Origin: Thalassia testudinum
Taxonomy: Eukaryota > Streptophyta > Magnoliopsida > Alismatales > Hydrocharitaceae
Assembly (NCBI GenBank): GCA_037157565.1
Contig: JAZHRO010000013.1
Coordinates: 79,911,501-79,975,500 of the forward strand
DNA length: 64,000 nt
Reading direction: 5' to 3'
Shown piece by piece: positions 10,564 to 22,114 of the stretch. Each line of letters starts with the position of its first letter. Position 1 is the first letter of the stretch. The position numbers were made by a program, and so were the translations under genes. The notes under the pieces were generated by a model that had not been told where the DNA came from, ran no database searches, and saw only the letters and a list, made by a program, of their open reading frames with translations.

Positions 10564-12331
10564 TTACACTGCAAGGTTAAACGCCATATGAATTACCTTT
10601 TCATTCAGCTCCTGATTATAACTTCTTTAAAGTGCTTAGGTGTGCTGCCTATCCTCTTTTAAGGTCATATAATCGCCATAAGATGGAGCCTAGATCTACA
10701 CTTCATATTTTCATTAGCTATTCACAATTTCATAAAGCATATTTTTATAATAATATGCTTCTTGACAAGATTATCTTGGCAAGACATGTCATTTTTGATG
10801 AAAACAATATGCCATTTTCTATGAGTTCATCTATACAGCTGACCAAGTCTACTTCCACTTCAGTATCTCTGGCTATGCCTATTGATTTGGCTCCTTCATA
10901 TTCCTCTAGTGGACAAGAACAATTGTTTTCATCCACACTATGTTTGATGGTAACCCTCCAATTAATAGTTCTGATTTGGTTTCTCCTACTGCATGTTCAC
11001 CTCCAACTGTACATTCACCTCCAGCTGCGCATTCATCTTCAGCTGTGCATACACCTTTAGCTGTGCATAGATCTCCTACTGTTGAGAATTCTATGCATGA
11101 AGTAGTTTCTTCTCAAGAAACATCAATTCCTATGCGCACTCATGGCAAGGTGACGCGCTTTATGCTTGGGATTTCCCAGAAAAAGGTATTTCATACTTGT
11201 ACTATTTCAGAACTGGATGTTGAGCCATCTTCTTTTACTCTTACTCACAAAAATCCTCATTGGATTAAAGCCATGTCCGAGGAGCTTAATGCCTTGGTTC
11301 AGAATGGTACTTGGACTTTTGGTACCTTATCATCCATCCATGAATGTGGTTGGTAATATATGGGTTTACAAGATTAAGCGCTACTCGAATGGTTCCATTG
11401 AGCGTTATAAAGCTCAATTGGTTGCAAAAGGGTTTCACCAACAAGAAGGGTATGATTATTTTGATATGTTTAGCCCTATGGTCAAACATACAACCGTGCG
11501 CTTGCTTTCAACTCTAGTCTCTTTGTCATTTAGATGTACATAATGCTTTTCTACATGGACACTTGAAAGAAATTATTTACATTAGTCAACCACAAGATTT
11601 TATTGATTCTAAAAAACCTTCACATGTGTGCCAATTGCATAAGTCTTTATATGCACTCAAGCAAGCTCCAAGAGCTTAGTTTTCTAGACTTAGTGCCTTT
11701 TTACAACAAATTGGTTTTATCAACTCCAAGACGGATATGTCTTTGTTTGTCATGAAATCACAACTTGGGTTGGGTTATCCTTCCTACTTTTTGGGAATTG
11801 AATTCTTACAAACTTCCTCTGGTGTACGTACACTCATCTTAGAAAAGATATACTACTAAGTTGCTTTTGAAAGCCAGCATTGCAGATTCCAAATTTGCAC
11901 AAATGCCTATTTCTACTATTTCTTATTCAAATTTGAAGAAAGATTGGGTCAACCACTTAGTGATCCTTTTCTTTTTCATCAAATTGTTGGATCACTACAG
12001 TATTTGGCATTTACTCGGTTGGATATTAGCTTTTCTATGAACAAACTATCCCTGTTGATGCATCATCATACTGATTTGCATCTTGAGCCACTTAAATGAT
12101 TATTACGTTACTTGAAAGGCACATTAGATTTTGGAATTCTTTTGCAACCAAGTAATTCATTGGAACTACTTGCATACTCCGATTCAGATTGGGCAAGCAA
12201 TTGTGATGAAAGGCGATCTACAACAGGATTCATTGTTTTTCTAGGTGGTGTTCCTATAAGGTGGACATCTAAAAAGCAACCCACAGCGGCACGATTGAAC
12301 ACAGAGGCATAATATCATGCAATTGCTAACT
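10564..12331 (+). pseudogene. Copia integrase tail, reverse transcriptase and RNase H (broken)
   Basis: Resumes the copia frame with FKVLRCAAYPLLRSYNRHKMEPRS and RHVIFDEN (integrase C-terminal region). A Ser/Pro-rich linker with imperfect repeats follows (11000-11080). The reverse transcriptase is RVT_2 type: [52 protein letters not shown]. The expected YVDD catalytic block is missing: the sequence jumps from SLFVMKSQ to YFLGIEFLQ near 11760-11790, a deletion that removes the active site. RNase H is seen as YSDSDWASNCDERRSTTGF and WTSKKQPTAA at 12175-12290. Stops lie at 11679, 12098 and 12310, among others. It cannot be functional. Confidence 0.8.
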
Positions 12332-12400
12332 ACACAACTGATATTCTGCAAGGATATCCATGTAATTACTTTAGGTCTATGTAAAACCTATCGGAGTTGG
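12332..12400 (+). repeat. Remnant of copia 3' LTR
   Basis: tgatattctgcaaggatat and ttaggtctatgtaaaacctat resemble 4351-4420 in the putative 5' LTR. RNase H coding sequence runs directly into it, so the intervening end of pol and the polypurine tract are deleted. Confidence 0.5.
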
Positions 12401-12450
12401 GCATTAGGAGGTCCATCAAGGGATTGGGAAATGGTAAATTACGGCTCCTC

Positions 12451-12798
12451 TCATGATGGTAATCGGACAGATGCACGAAGAGAGGCTATAGCCTTGCAAA
12501 TCCAGAGAGCTTCTTTCATCATGATAGTATATATAACAAAGTCCTCTAAAATGAGGTGAGTGTCAGTAAGTGAATGTTTCCTACAGATCCATTCCTTGCA
12601 TTGCTTTATATGAACTTTCTCAACTCCAGCAAACATGTTGATGAAAATTGAGGGTATATAAATCGACTTTTTCTGGTGCATTGTTAAAATTCTCCCGAAT
12701 AAATATCTTTTCACTGAACGGAAATGTGGTATATTAACCACTTTGTTTCTCCACAGAGTGCGTATTATGTGACTCCACATACTAACAAAACCATGCAT
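12451..12798 (-). other. Open frame of unknown nature (115 codons)
   Basis: A minus-strand frame encodes a fairly balanced protein with YLFGRILTMHQKKSIYIPSIFINMF and DTHLILEDFVIYTIMM. I do not recognise it with certainty. The composition is unlike a random frame, and the position beside dead transposons suggests a fragment of a transposon-associated open frame. No splice sites or promoter are evident. Confidence 0.2.
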
Positions 12799-14775
12799 GC
12801 ATAGGACTCATGGATGGTCACGTGATCCCTAGATAAAAAAAAACGGGGGGTAAAAATTAGTCTACTGCTGCTGCTCTTATCCAGACTTTCTGGTCTGGTT
12901 TCAACTAAGAAGAGGTATCTCAGGTTTAGTTAGCGTGGGGATTTGTGCACTTCTCGATCTTTTTACCGTTACCACATACAAAGCAATTTACTTTCTTTTT
13001 TTTAAAAAAAAAAACGGAAAAAGCAAAAACAAGAGAATACACCAAATAATGGCATATGACTTAAAAGTAAAGGATGCCGTGACTAGAAGAATAGGTAGTA
13101 CAAGGAAGTAAATGCTGCCAGTAGAGAACCCCTTTCTTCTTGTCAGGCTACTCAGCACCAACTTGTAAAGAAAAGACACAAGTAATGTGCACCCTCTCCT
13201 CTTTTGGAGAAAAAGAGTATGGTGAGAATATAGGCCATTGGCCTCAGATCTGAAGCAAAACTTAACTATCCTGTCCGTTTGCGTATTATGTGCCAATACG
13301 AGCCTTTTGGTTGATATGGGGTTCAATCTATTAGAATTTCATTTTTGTCTTTCGCGCCAAAAAAATAAAAAAAAGTACTTGGATGTTACGGAGGGATTAA
13401 TTGGCACAGTGAAAGAGTCACCCAAGTCATAGATTAAGTTCCATGATCATCATATTTATCTTCTACAAGAAAACAAACAAGTCAGACTTGATTATATTTT
13501 TGCAAAGCCATCTTTAGTGGATTATTTAAACGATAGTTTTAGGTGGATTTTAATTATCACGTTGCTTCCAATTTAAGTGAGTGTTAACAAGTTATAGATT
13601 CATAGTTATGTTTTGGAGAAGCAAGCTTGGTCCTTGCTCTCTCTTTTGTTCTTTGATTTTTTTATGTGTCTTAATTTTCAGTGCCTCTAGTGAGTTAGAG
13701 ACAGAGTTATAGTCACGAAAAGAATTAAAGAATTCTCATATTAATTTGCATCAAGTAGCTAGACACTAGAGTGATGGCAAATACTAGGTGAGTTAAGGGT
13801 TTGGGGTTAAGTGGACTTAATCTTTGTTTGAACTCACTTAACCTGCCTATCCCTTGCATCAGGTTAAGGAGTATTAAATCCAAGGTAAAGTTATTCTATC
13901 CATTCTGTGGAATAACTCTAACTTATCAAATCTCTCAGATAAATTAACTCATTTATTCTCCTATTCCATTTCACTTCATCCACATTCCTTTACTTATTTC
14001 ACAAATCTATTCTCCTTATCAAATATACATATGATATGTAACACCACATTTGATTTGATATACAGTGCAATGTCAAGGCTAACTTAATCATAAATTCAAG
14101 AAACAATAATGAAAATGAGCATGTAAAAAGACATTCATTTAGGTTAAAAGTATCAGGTCATGCAGATTGTATGATTCCAATCCTCACAAATACATGGTAT
14201 GTACATATACTTTTTGTAGAATAATAATTAGATCAAAATTGTCTCATATCCAAAAATGCCAGGCATTAAGGTAAACTGCGAGCTTGGTAGTCGTAACTAT
14301 GATAAAAATGTGCAAAATCACCTTTAAATCATTACATGAAGAACACCGTGACAAAGAAAAGGTACACGGAGATGATTGAAAATTAAATCAATTTTAAATC
14401 AATTTTGGACAATACATCAATCCAATTTTAGCTGGTGACGTAGAACAAACTAACAATCTCGTTAATTTAATTCATATTGAAAATGAGAAAGAATAAAGTC
14501 TTGAGATGAAAATGAAACCCTTGATAGGTGCATTAATTAGCCATTAAATATTTATACGTCCACACCCCATGTTTCTGGTTAAGATACATTAGTGGTATTC
14601 GTGATTGTGTGCATATACTCAAGCCTAGGTCAGTTCATTTTGATCATAATATATTTTAAAATTTTACGCCTTGACACGCACGCACACATATATAGATAGT
14701 GCTAAGTCACACGTTGCGATTTTTTTTTTCTTGTGTAAGAAAATAGAGGGTGAATAAAACTTAACTCTTGCTATT

Positions 14776-14778
<3 letters not shown>
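12799..14778. other. AT-rich intergenic DNA
   Basis: No supported gene. Around 13785-13850 there is a small imperfect inverted repeat (gtgagttaag with aactcacttaacc). The rest is low-complexity AT-rich sequence with poly-A/T runs. Confidence 0.5.

Positions 14779-14825
<47 letters not shown>
14779..14825. repeat. (TA)n microsatellite
   Basis: About 23 uninterrupted TA units. Confidence 0.95.
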
Positions 14826-14828
<3 letters not shown>

Positions 14829-15296
14829 TCCATCAATCAAGCTAGCAGAGAAAAGAAAAATCAAGCGTTAGATCTCGGTAAATCTTCCAAAGAGACCCAT
14901 CACATGGGCTATGTGGAACATCCCATTACATCACTAGATACACCACCAACCTGTCCCTTCGTATGTGCGTATTATTTTACACCTTGAGTTGACGTATACC
15001 TGCAACTAAAGACCGGTGAAAAGGGTTTGATGACCACACCCACACAGTGATGCATATTAAAAAATACAGGCAAGGGTCCTTGAAGTGGTGGTTTTTCCTG
15101 GAGAAGAAGGAGCGCTCCCGTTTGACACAAGGCTCAAGAAGAAGACACCCCTCACTTCGCCCGAGATCCATATATACACATATCTAAAGAGACATAGAAG
15201 TGATGGCCATTGCCCTTCTTTACACCAGCATATAATAATTATATTCACAGGATGACCCATTTACAATATATAATTTCTCAAAAAAAGATCGATTGA

Positions 15297-15332
<36 letters not shown>

Positions 15333-16346
15333 TGCGTTACGGAAATCACAACATATGTATATATGGGTCACTCTCTCTGGCAGAGATCCACATCTCTCAC
15401 GAGCACGTACGTACGGCCATGATGGGTGTAATGAGAAGGATTTCTTTTCTGGAGATAAAGGGCTCGGGATTGACAGGGTTGAGGGAACGATGACAAAGGG
15501 GGATGAGGGAGGGGGGAAGTGGGTAGAACAAAACAAAGACTAGCCACGTACAGTGGGTAGGCCCTTATTATTAGATGATGATGGCCATGATAAGAATGGC
15601 AAGGCGTAGGCCAATTACGGGGCATCACCACCGTGCTCTCTTGTGCAAGGAAAGCACCCGATCGGGTCACGTCCATCAGTTCTTAGGCGTGGGAAGCTCA
15701 CCAATCCCGGTGCAGCCTCCTCTGAACTGAAACGCACACAGATAGACAGACACGCTCACCTTACATTCGATTTATATATAAAATTAAAAACCCATTTTCG
15801 CCTAATTCAGATGTGGACCCATTGATTGCAGAACACAACACTCATAAAATACCGGGAACCACATTTTACGCAAGAGAAGCTAACTAATTACAGATATAAA
15901 AAAAGCAAGACATTTCATGCGGTGCAAACGAAGGCAAATAAGTACCTAGAGCGAAACAGGCGTAATCCATGCAATAATTAATTAGATATCTAAGTGACCG
16001 ACTCAATTCTTTAATTTCCAAGTCAAATGCAAAATGTGGGGGGGCGGTTCGCGGTGGTGGCCTGATTAGATGAACACTGTCATGTGATCGTATCAAGAGA
16101 GACGGATCATCGATGGACAATGCTAACTAGGACGACCGAGATCGAAGGAAACAACAGTGGTAGATTTGAATTATATAATCCGGAGGATGCGGGTGTCACG
16201 ATCGATCGAGCAAGTTCATTCATCATCATATCCCCCATCAAATTTCCCTCCCAAGCTCCGAGTTGCACTGGAGGTTCACGATCTAAGCTAAATTAGGGTT
16301 TCGGATCGCGCTCGCCTGGTCTTGGTGTTGGTGCTCCTCCCTTTCC
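14826..16346. other. 3' flank of the SRS gene, with microsatellite
   Basis: Non-coding. It contains (TA)n at about 15300-15329 followed by tgcatgcg. Several short frames overlap on both strands but have no recognisable products. The 16100-16346 part probably includes the 3' UTR of the minus-strand SRS gene; I did not find a clear AATAAA on that strand. Confidence 0.45.
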
Positions 16347-17507
16347 TCAAGGTCTTGGGTGGGGGAAGAATTGCGTACCGGCCATGAACGCGCTCAGGGG
16401 CGCGGGGTAGAAGGACGAGGACGGATCGACGATGGCGACGGAGCTTCCCAAGGTGGTTGTGACGGCCGCCGCAGCCGCGCACACGGGCGAGGAGGACGAC
16501 GCCTCCCCGTGCTGCCCCGCGCCGTACTCGGGCCCCTGGTCGTAGAGTATCCCCTTGAATACGTGCCCGCCGATGCTCACCGCCGTCTGGTACGCGTACT
16601 GCTCCTCGTCTGCGTCCACCGGGCTCACCCGCACGCACCGGAACACCGCCGGCGAACTTACCTCAGACGGGAATGCCGTCGCCGCCTCCATCCCTCCTGC
16701 CATCCAAACCAATCACGCACACAGTATTGAGAGAGAGAGAGAGTCCATTCTGGTGACTATTGGATTACAGTGAGTTGAGGGGGAGAGCGGGGAGGCATTG
16801 AAAGACAAGTGATGGGAAAGGTGACTAGAAGGGTTGGTGGTGGTGTGAATGTTGATGTTGTTGTTGTTACCTGAGGTGGAGGAGGTGGTGGTGGGGAGGC
16901 GGGTGATGGCTAGGGAGCCTGGGAGATCCCTCGGGCGTTTGGAGGGCTCCCCGGGTGTGCCTGTGGCGGGGTTCCCTCGGGACTGCTGCTGCTGCAATGC
17001 AGCGGCGAGCTGCTGCTGGCGCTCGCGGCGCTTGGCGGCGGGGACCCACGTGCTCTTGACGTGGGTGGGGCACTGGAAGTTGCGGCTCTTGCAGCAGGTG
17101 CGGCAGCGCATGTGGAGGCAATCCTTCTTGGCCTGGTTGCCGCAGTCCTGGCAGCTCATGCCCCCGCCGCCCCCGCGGCGCCCCGTCGCGCTAGCGTGTC
17201 CCCCGGGGACGATCGCTGCCGCCGACGACCCCGCGAGGGGGTCATCGAGGAACATCCCGAGGCCCGGGGCGGCCGCGGCCGAGTAGAAGGGATGCTGCCG
17301 CTGCTGCTGCTGATGCTGCTGCTGCTGCTGCTGCTGCTGATGCTGGTGGTGCTGCCATAGCTCGAAGCCCTTGGTGTAGGTCGTGGCAATCTGGTCGTCT
17401 CCTCCGCCTCCTCCTCGTTGCGAGCCGCTCCCACTGTAGAGGAAGGGGATATGCTCCTCGGGAGGGGGAGGCTGGTTCTGGTTCCCACCTAGTGAAAACC
17501 CTGCCAT
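16347..17507 (-). CDS. SHI/STY (SRS) family zinc-finger transcription factor
   Basis: Two exons: 17507-16871 and 16696-16347, joined across a GT-AG intron (16697-16870, 174 bp); the split codon gives Gly213. The predicted protein is 328 residues. The N-terminus MAGFSLGG and KGFELWQ (46-52) are typical of SHI/STY proteins. A His/Gln-rich tract follows (53-72). The RING-like zinc finger is complete: C119, C122, C130, C135, C138, C139, C146 with family spacing CX2CX7CX4CX2C2X6C. A basic stretch KRRER (159-163) could be a nuclear localisation signal. Exon 2 carries the family's second conserved domain, [21 protein letters not shown] (IGGH at 254-257). Known family members are nuclear activators that promote auxin biosynthesis and gynoecium, stamen and root development. 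The start is the first ATG and matches the family N-terminus. Which member (SHI, STY, LRP1 or other) cannot be decided here. Confidence 0.93.
16697..16870 (-). other. Intron of the SRS gene
   Basis: Donor CAG|GTAACA and acceptor GGCAG|GAGGG on the minus strand. It contains a short (CT/GA)n run at 16730-16742. The single intron between the zinc finger and the IGGH domain is the usual SRS gene structure. Confidence 0.9.
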
Positions 17508-17643
17508 TTAGATTTTGGCCCTTCCTCCTCCACCTCCATATAGGTGAGACAGATCACATCAGATCACCTCTCCCCCCCTCCCCGCCCTCCGCCTCCTCCT
17601 CCGGCATCCGCGGAGCTACACTACGTATACTAAAAGGTTCAGC

Positions 17644-17646
<3 letters not shown>

Positions 17647-17699
<53 letters not shown>

Positions 17700-17705
17700 G
17701 TATGT
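17647..17705. repeat. (TA)n / (TATG)n compound microsatellite
   Basis: About 20 TA units followed by five TATG units, roughly 140 bp upstream of the SRS start codon. Confidence 0.95.
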
Positions 17706-18300
17706 GCTCCCTCTTGAGTTAATCTAGCTAATTATTTGAAGAAGCTCCTAGAAGAGGGTGAGGGCGTCACTGTAGGTAAAAGGAATAGTACGAGGGATTA
17801 CGGATATATGGATCACAGACGCAAGCAAAGGAACAAGAACATATCTCTCTCTCTTTCTTTCGTTCGTTCTTGCTTTCGATCGATCTATCTATCTAACTCC
17901 TCTTCTTTTTTTTTTTTCTTCTTTCTTTGATCCTATCCCTCGTAGTTGTTGCTGGTGGTGGTGGTGGAGGAGGGCGCGCAGTGGTGTTTCGTTCCACTTT
18001 TGTCGGCACTCAAAGTCGGCGGGTATTGCTCTTTATGCAAAAAAAAGGGCGGTGAATATATAAATAAGGGATAGGGGGGTTTCCTCTTTCTGCCATATAT
18101 ATCACACACCTCCGCCCTTTCCCTCCTCTTCCCCCGCACTTCTGAACAAGAGAGCGGCAGTGGCAGAAGAACCAGAACCTGCATGCGCAGCAACAGAAGA
18201 AGCAGCAGCAGAAGCGGCGGCAACCCAACAACAGCTGCACCTCCTTCACCCTCTTCTCACACCCCCGCCCCCACTCCCCCACACACCCCCACCACCACCA

Positions 18301-18325
18301 CCCCCCCCCCCCCCCCCCCCCCCCC
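18301..18325. repeat. Homopolymer of 25 C
   Basis: An uninterrupted C-run, preceded by (CCA)n and other C-rich sequence and followed by a (CT)n tract. A G-run of this length lies on the SRS sense strand. Confidence 0.95.
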
Positions 18326-18604
18326 GCGCTCTCTCTCTCTCTCTGTATGGCGTGCTGTGAGCAATTAAGACAGGGAATAAGGCAACTGCGACGCCGCCGC
18401 CATAGAGGCCTGCAAGAGCCAACCCCTCGCAGAGTCCATCAATCTCTCTATTTTTCCCTCTTTATGGCACCACCTCCACCAACGAGACTCCAAACAGCGA
18501 CTGCAACAGTGTATCTATAATCGGTCGCGCCGAGGGTACTGATGTGTATCATGTGTGATCACCTATAAGCTATTATATAGCAGTCATATATCTGTATCTA
18601 CGTG

Positions 18605-18605
<1 letters not shown>

Positions 18606-18665
<60 letters not shown>
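18606..18665. repeat. (TA)n(GA)n compound microsatellite
   Basis: About ten TA units followed directly by about twenty GA units. Confidence 0.95.
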
Positions 18666-18668
<3 letters not shown>

Positions 18669-18824
18669 AGGTGTGTTAGGGGGGAGATGAGTGGTGGAGA
18701 GTGGGGCGATGAAAGGGGAATGATGGGGATGGGGAAGGGTGACGACAAACGAGCTAATGGAAAGATCCCATCTTTTGCACTCTCCTTCTCTCTCTTCTGT
18801 ACATCTACCTCAGTTACGTTCATT

Positions 18825-18832
<8 letters not shown>

Positions 18833-18862
<30 letters not shown>
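18833..18862. repeat. (TA)n microsatellite flanked by TG repeats
   Basis: TGTGTG, then about 14 TA units, then TTTGTGTGTGTGTG. Confidence 0.95.
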
Positions 18863-18867
<5 letters not shown>

Positions 18868-19200
18868 GTGTGTGTGATGTTGGTGGTTGGGGTTTTAGGG
18901 TCATATATATTTGGGGAGCCATAACCCTAAGATCTGCCGTTGGTAGGAGATCAGAAGGTGGGGTAGAACACACACACGTCGGGAGGGAGGTTTGGTGGTG
19001 TAACACACCACCCTCCCCCTTTTCTTCCTCTTTGAGATTTTGCTCCCCCAGTACTCCTTGCAACGTGAAATCCGGTAGCTTCTTTTACTGTTTGGCGTGC
19101 CGCGGCCCATGCCTTGCTAATTTATTGCTACCAAAGTCAAGCTGCGTAGTAACCAACGTGTATGCATACATGTGAATAAACAATCAGATACGCGGGTAAG

Positions 19201-20848
19201 GTGGGCAGATATCGGCCCTGTTGCATTCAAAGCAAAGGAGACGCCAGTTCACTTGATTTGATGCTGAGGAACACCTCGCTACAATGTGCATATATATATA
19301 TATACCTGATTGACTGCATTCAACGTTGATCTTTCTCATGATGTAAAAGATCAGTAAGTAATCCTTCAGGGTCAACGATCGAGGAAAATTATCTAAAATA
19401 AAATTTTTATTTTTTTTCCCTTTTTACATCCACCTTCCGGATAAAACAAAAGCATGAAAAATTAAGAACTCGTTTGATTTACGGGTTAATTATTTAATCT
19501 ATTATTTAATTTATTTTCTCTTTACGTCAGATTAAGTGAATTTAATTTGACGTAAAATTATTCTACATTTTTTGTGTGGTAATTTTAATCTGTAAAAATA
19601 TCCAAACAGATTATCTCATTTATTTCATTATTTATTTTAACTATTTAATTTATTTCATATGTTGATTTTAAATTTTATTCATTTCCATTAATACCTTGCG
19701 AAACTTGGGAGTGTACGTAAAAAAAAACCAAGAACTAACGGACACTTGTATTGGATTTTGCAACAGATTAAGATCGATCGCTAGAAAAATTCCGAATCAT
19801 CAAATTTAAATGAAATGTGTGAAGTGGCATAGGTACAGGGTGATGATCATCATGTGAATCCAAATATTTTCTGAACGATATAAGATACTGATCAGGCCAC
19901 AATCCAGGCTTAGGTCGTAGTTTAGTGATCAATTGGAAACATTCTTGTTGTAGGCCTATGTATGCGTGTATACCCCTCTAATATGTCTAGAAAGAACAGC
20001 CGGACTATTTTGCCAAGAAATGAATTAGCAAAAGGTTACCAAATAGAAGCATATGAAAAATTTAATTCTATTTATGTTATATGAAATTGCTAAGTGCCAC
20101 TGCAAGGAAAGGGTAAAAGTCAAGGACATGTTCCAAGGAACGTTCTTGACAGTGTTGAGGATTGTCCCGGGTAACTGACAATGAAAAAGAAATGCTGGCT
20201 TACAAATGTCCCCAAATGTGTTCCACGGCAAATATGTTCTAACAAATATTTTCTTGTAGATACGTGAGTCCTAATTCACTGATTGGCCAAACATCATTTT
20301 TCTTTTCTTTAGAAAAGGAAGAAAAACATTGGTGGTAAAGACCGATAATAGATTAAACAAAAACTCCAATGCTAGATATGACAAAAAATGCTTAATCCGA
20401 ACTTTGAGTTTGAAAGATAATTGAATTTAACAAGTAGCTAGAGATGATAGCTGAAAAAATATCCGAATTGCAAAGAGCTTATTCAAGCACATGCAATGTT
20501 CAAGATGTAGGTCTATTGTGTAGAGCCTTCTTTAGTTTCCTCATAGCCAATTGAGTTTTTCACTCCTTCTTGATTAGTTCTTCCATAGATAAAAGACACT
20601 TCATGCAATTAGTAGAAAGAGAGATATCATAGATAATTAGAAGAAAATAAGAAGCTTAAGGTTTGCTAGGAAAGGTCTTTGGGATAAGTAGGAACTTGGA
20701 GAATGTGCATAGGCTCTTTAAAGGAACAAAAATAGCAAACTAGGTTTTCGTAGTTGACCACATTTAAATGTGGTGGACTACGATGGTAGGAAATAGTGAA
20801 ACCTTAAGCCTATAGTTGAAGTTCACTAAATAGTAAGATAAAAAGCCT
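19201..20848. other. AT-rich intergenic DNA
   Basis: No supported gene or RNA. The 19460-19700 part is very AT-rich, with repeated ttattt/aattta words, and may be an old MITE, but I could not find clear termini. Confidence 0.45.
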
Positions 20849-21974
20849 CAAGGGTGTACACGGGTCGAGTTCAAGCTAAATCCAACCTGACCTAACACAA
20901 CTGGGTTGAGTTGAGAGTTATAGTGGGTTAGGATTTTCCAAACCCAACAAAAAATAAGTTGGGTTGGATTTGAAGTTTAACCAACCTAACCCGCAATCCG
21001 ATATAACCCAATTTAAACAAAAAATATATATAATTATATGTATATAATATATAAGGAGCATCAAGATTAAGATCGAAATTTGAAACCTCCTCTCTTGAGT
21101 CTTGATATCTCCTATATATATATATATATATATAAGAGACAATAATATTATAGGACTCAGCAAAATCATTATCTTATCGATCTCGACATCTCCTCACTCT
21201 TGCACCCCAAATTTTCAATTCCCAACCCTCACCAACTCCTCATCTCTCCCATAGTTACTTCCATCAACACCAAGTGGCACCCTCTTCTCTTATCTTACCC
21301 CCAAGCTCCACTCCAAGTAGTGCCTCTCCTCAACTCCAAGACTAGGCGATACCCTTCTCTTCTCGGTGGCAGCAACATCCTGCACTCTTCAACTAACCCT
21401 CAACCTTCTCTCCTCCCTTTGCCCCCCCACCTTTTCCTGAGTCCCTTGAGGACCTACCTCTCCTCTCTTCCTCCACGCAAGAACCCCCACCACCACCACA
21501 GGACAACTCACATCTTCCCTGTAGGGACCCCACCACCATCATCGGACGACGACCCACATCTCCTTTCTTCTTCCCCACAAGGATCCAACCACCACCACCA
21601 GAGCTTTTATATGCACCTATCAAGTTTATTATTATGTATGCCTTTATCTTTTCTTGTTATTTTTAGATCGTATCTTTAGTTTTTTTGTTTGAAGTTATTT
21701 TTTATTTCTATCGATTTATTCACTTTTTAAAAAGATATAAGTTGTTTATGATTTTTTTTTTTGTTGTTATGTATGAAAGGCATAGAAAGCATGCAGGAGA
21801 TAAATATAAACTTTAACTAGTAAGCAATCCAATCAACTCGGCCCAACCCGACCTGATTTTATGGGTTGGGTTGGGTTCGGTAGTGTTACGGGTTGGGTTG
21901 GGTTGAAAAATCCCAATCGGTAAACTGTGGGTTCGGTTTAAGTTGAGTCCCAACCAGACTCGTGTACACCCCTC
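20849..21974. mobile_element. hAT-like non-autonomous element
   Basis: Terminal inverted repeats CAAGGGTGTACACGGGTC (left) and the complement of GACTCGTGTACACCCCTC (right) match at 16 of 18 positions. The flanking 8 bp are aaaagcct and aaaaaccc (6 of 8 identical, differing by transitions), consistent with an old hAT target-site duplication. Subterminal regions are inverted and rich in GGGTTGGGTT-type words, as in many plant hAT elements. It contains (TA)n at about 21112-21135 and a Ser/Pro-rich open frame (21200-21679) that does not resemble a transposase. It is therefore non-autonomous. Confidence 0.65.
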
Positions 21975-22114
21975 AAAAACCCTTTACCTTATATAAGTTG
22001 TTTTGACTGTTATTTTGGCTATCCTAACCAAATAAATATCATCAACTCATTATAAGTTAAGTGTTAGTGCAAAAGACTAATTAACCAAAACTTGATGTTA
22101 ACAAAATAAGGTAT

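Larger units (their letters stand above)
4289..12400 (+). mobile_element. Degenerate Ty1/copia retrotransposon with three later insertions
   Basis: The order gag, zinc knuckle, protease, integrase, reverse transcriptase, RNase H is the Ty1/copia arrangement. The element is interrupted by a SINE (5066-5289), a solo LTR (5717-8501) and a LINE (9787-10549). Removing these by their duplicated target sites restores collinearity of the coding sequence. Many stops and frameshifts, plus deletion of the RT catalytic segment, make it non-functional. The 3' end is deleted: RNase H sequence runs straight into a short LTR-like remnant. Confidence 0.85.
17508..19200 (-). promoter_or_regulatory. Upstream region of the SRS gene, microsatellite-rich
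   Basis: Probable 5' UTR and promoter of the minus-strand SRS gene. No single TATA box can be chosen. Long pyrimidine/purine-biased blocks and at least five microsatellites lie within 1.4 kb: (TA)n then (TATG)n at 17647-17705, a run of 25 C at 18301-18325, (TA)n(GA)n at 18606-18665, and (TA)n at 18833-18862. A plus-strand TATATAAATA at 18055-18064 could serve divergent transcription, but no plus-strand gene follows. Confidence 0.45.

Noticed and set aside
16359..17360. Plus-strand frames antisense to the SRS gene
   Set aside because: They are shadows of the GC-rich SRS exons and lack domains.
18160..18360. Plus-strand Ala/Pro-rich frame with a TATA-like box 100 bp upstream
   Set aside because: The frame begins with GTG rather than ATG and its length depends on a C-homopolymer and other simple repeats.
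21200..21679. 159-codon Ser/Pro-rich frame inside the hAT-like element
   Set aside because: Low complexity, with no transposase motif and no splice or promoter evidence.
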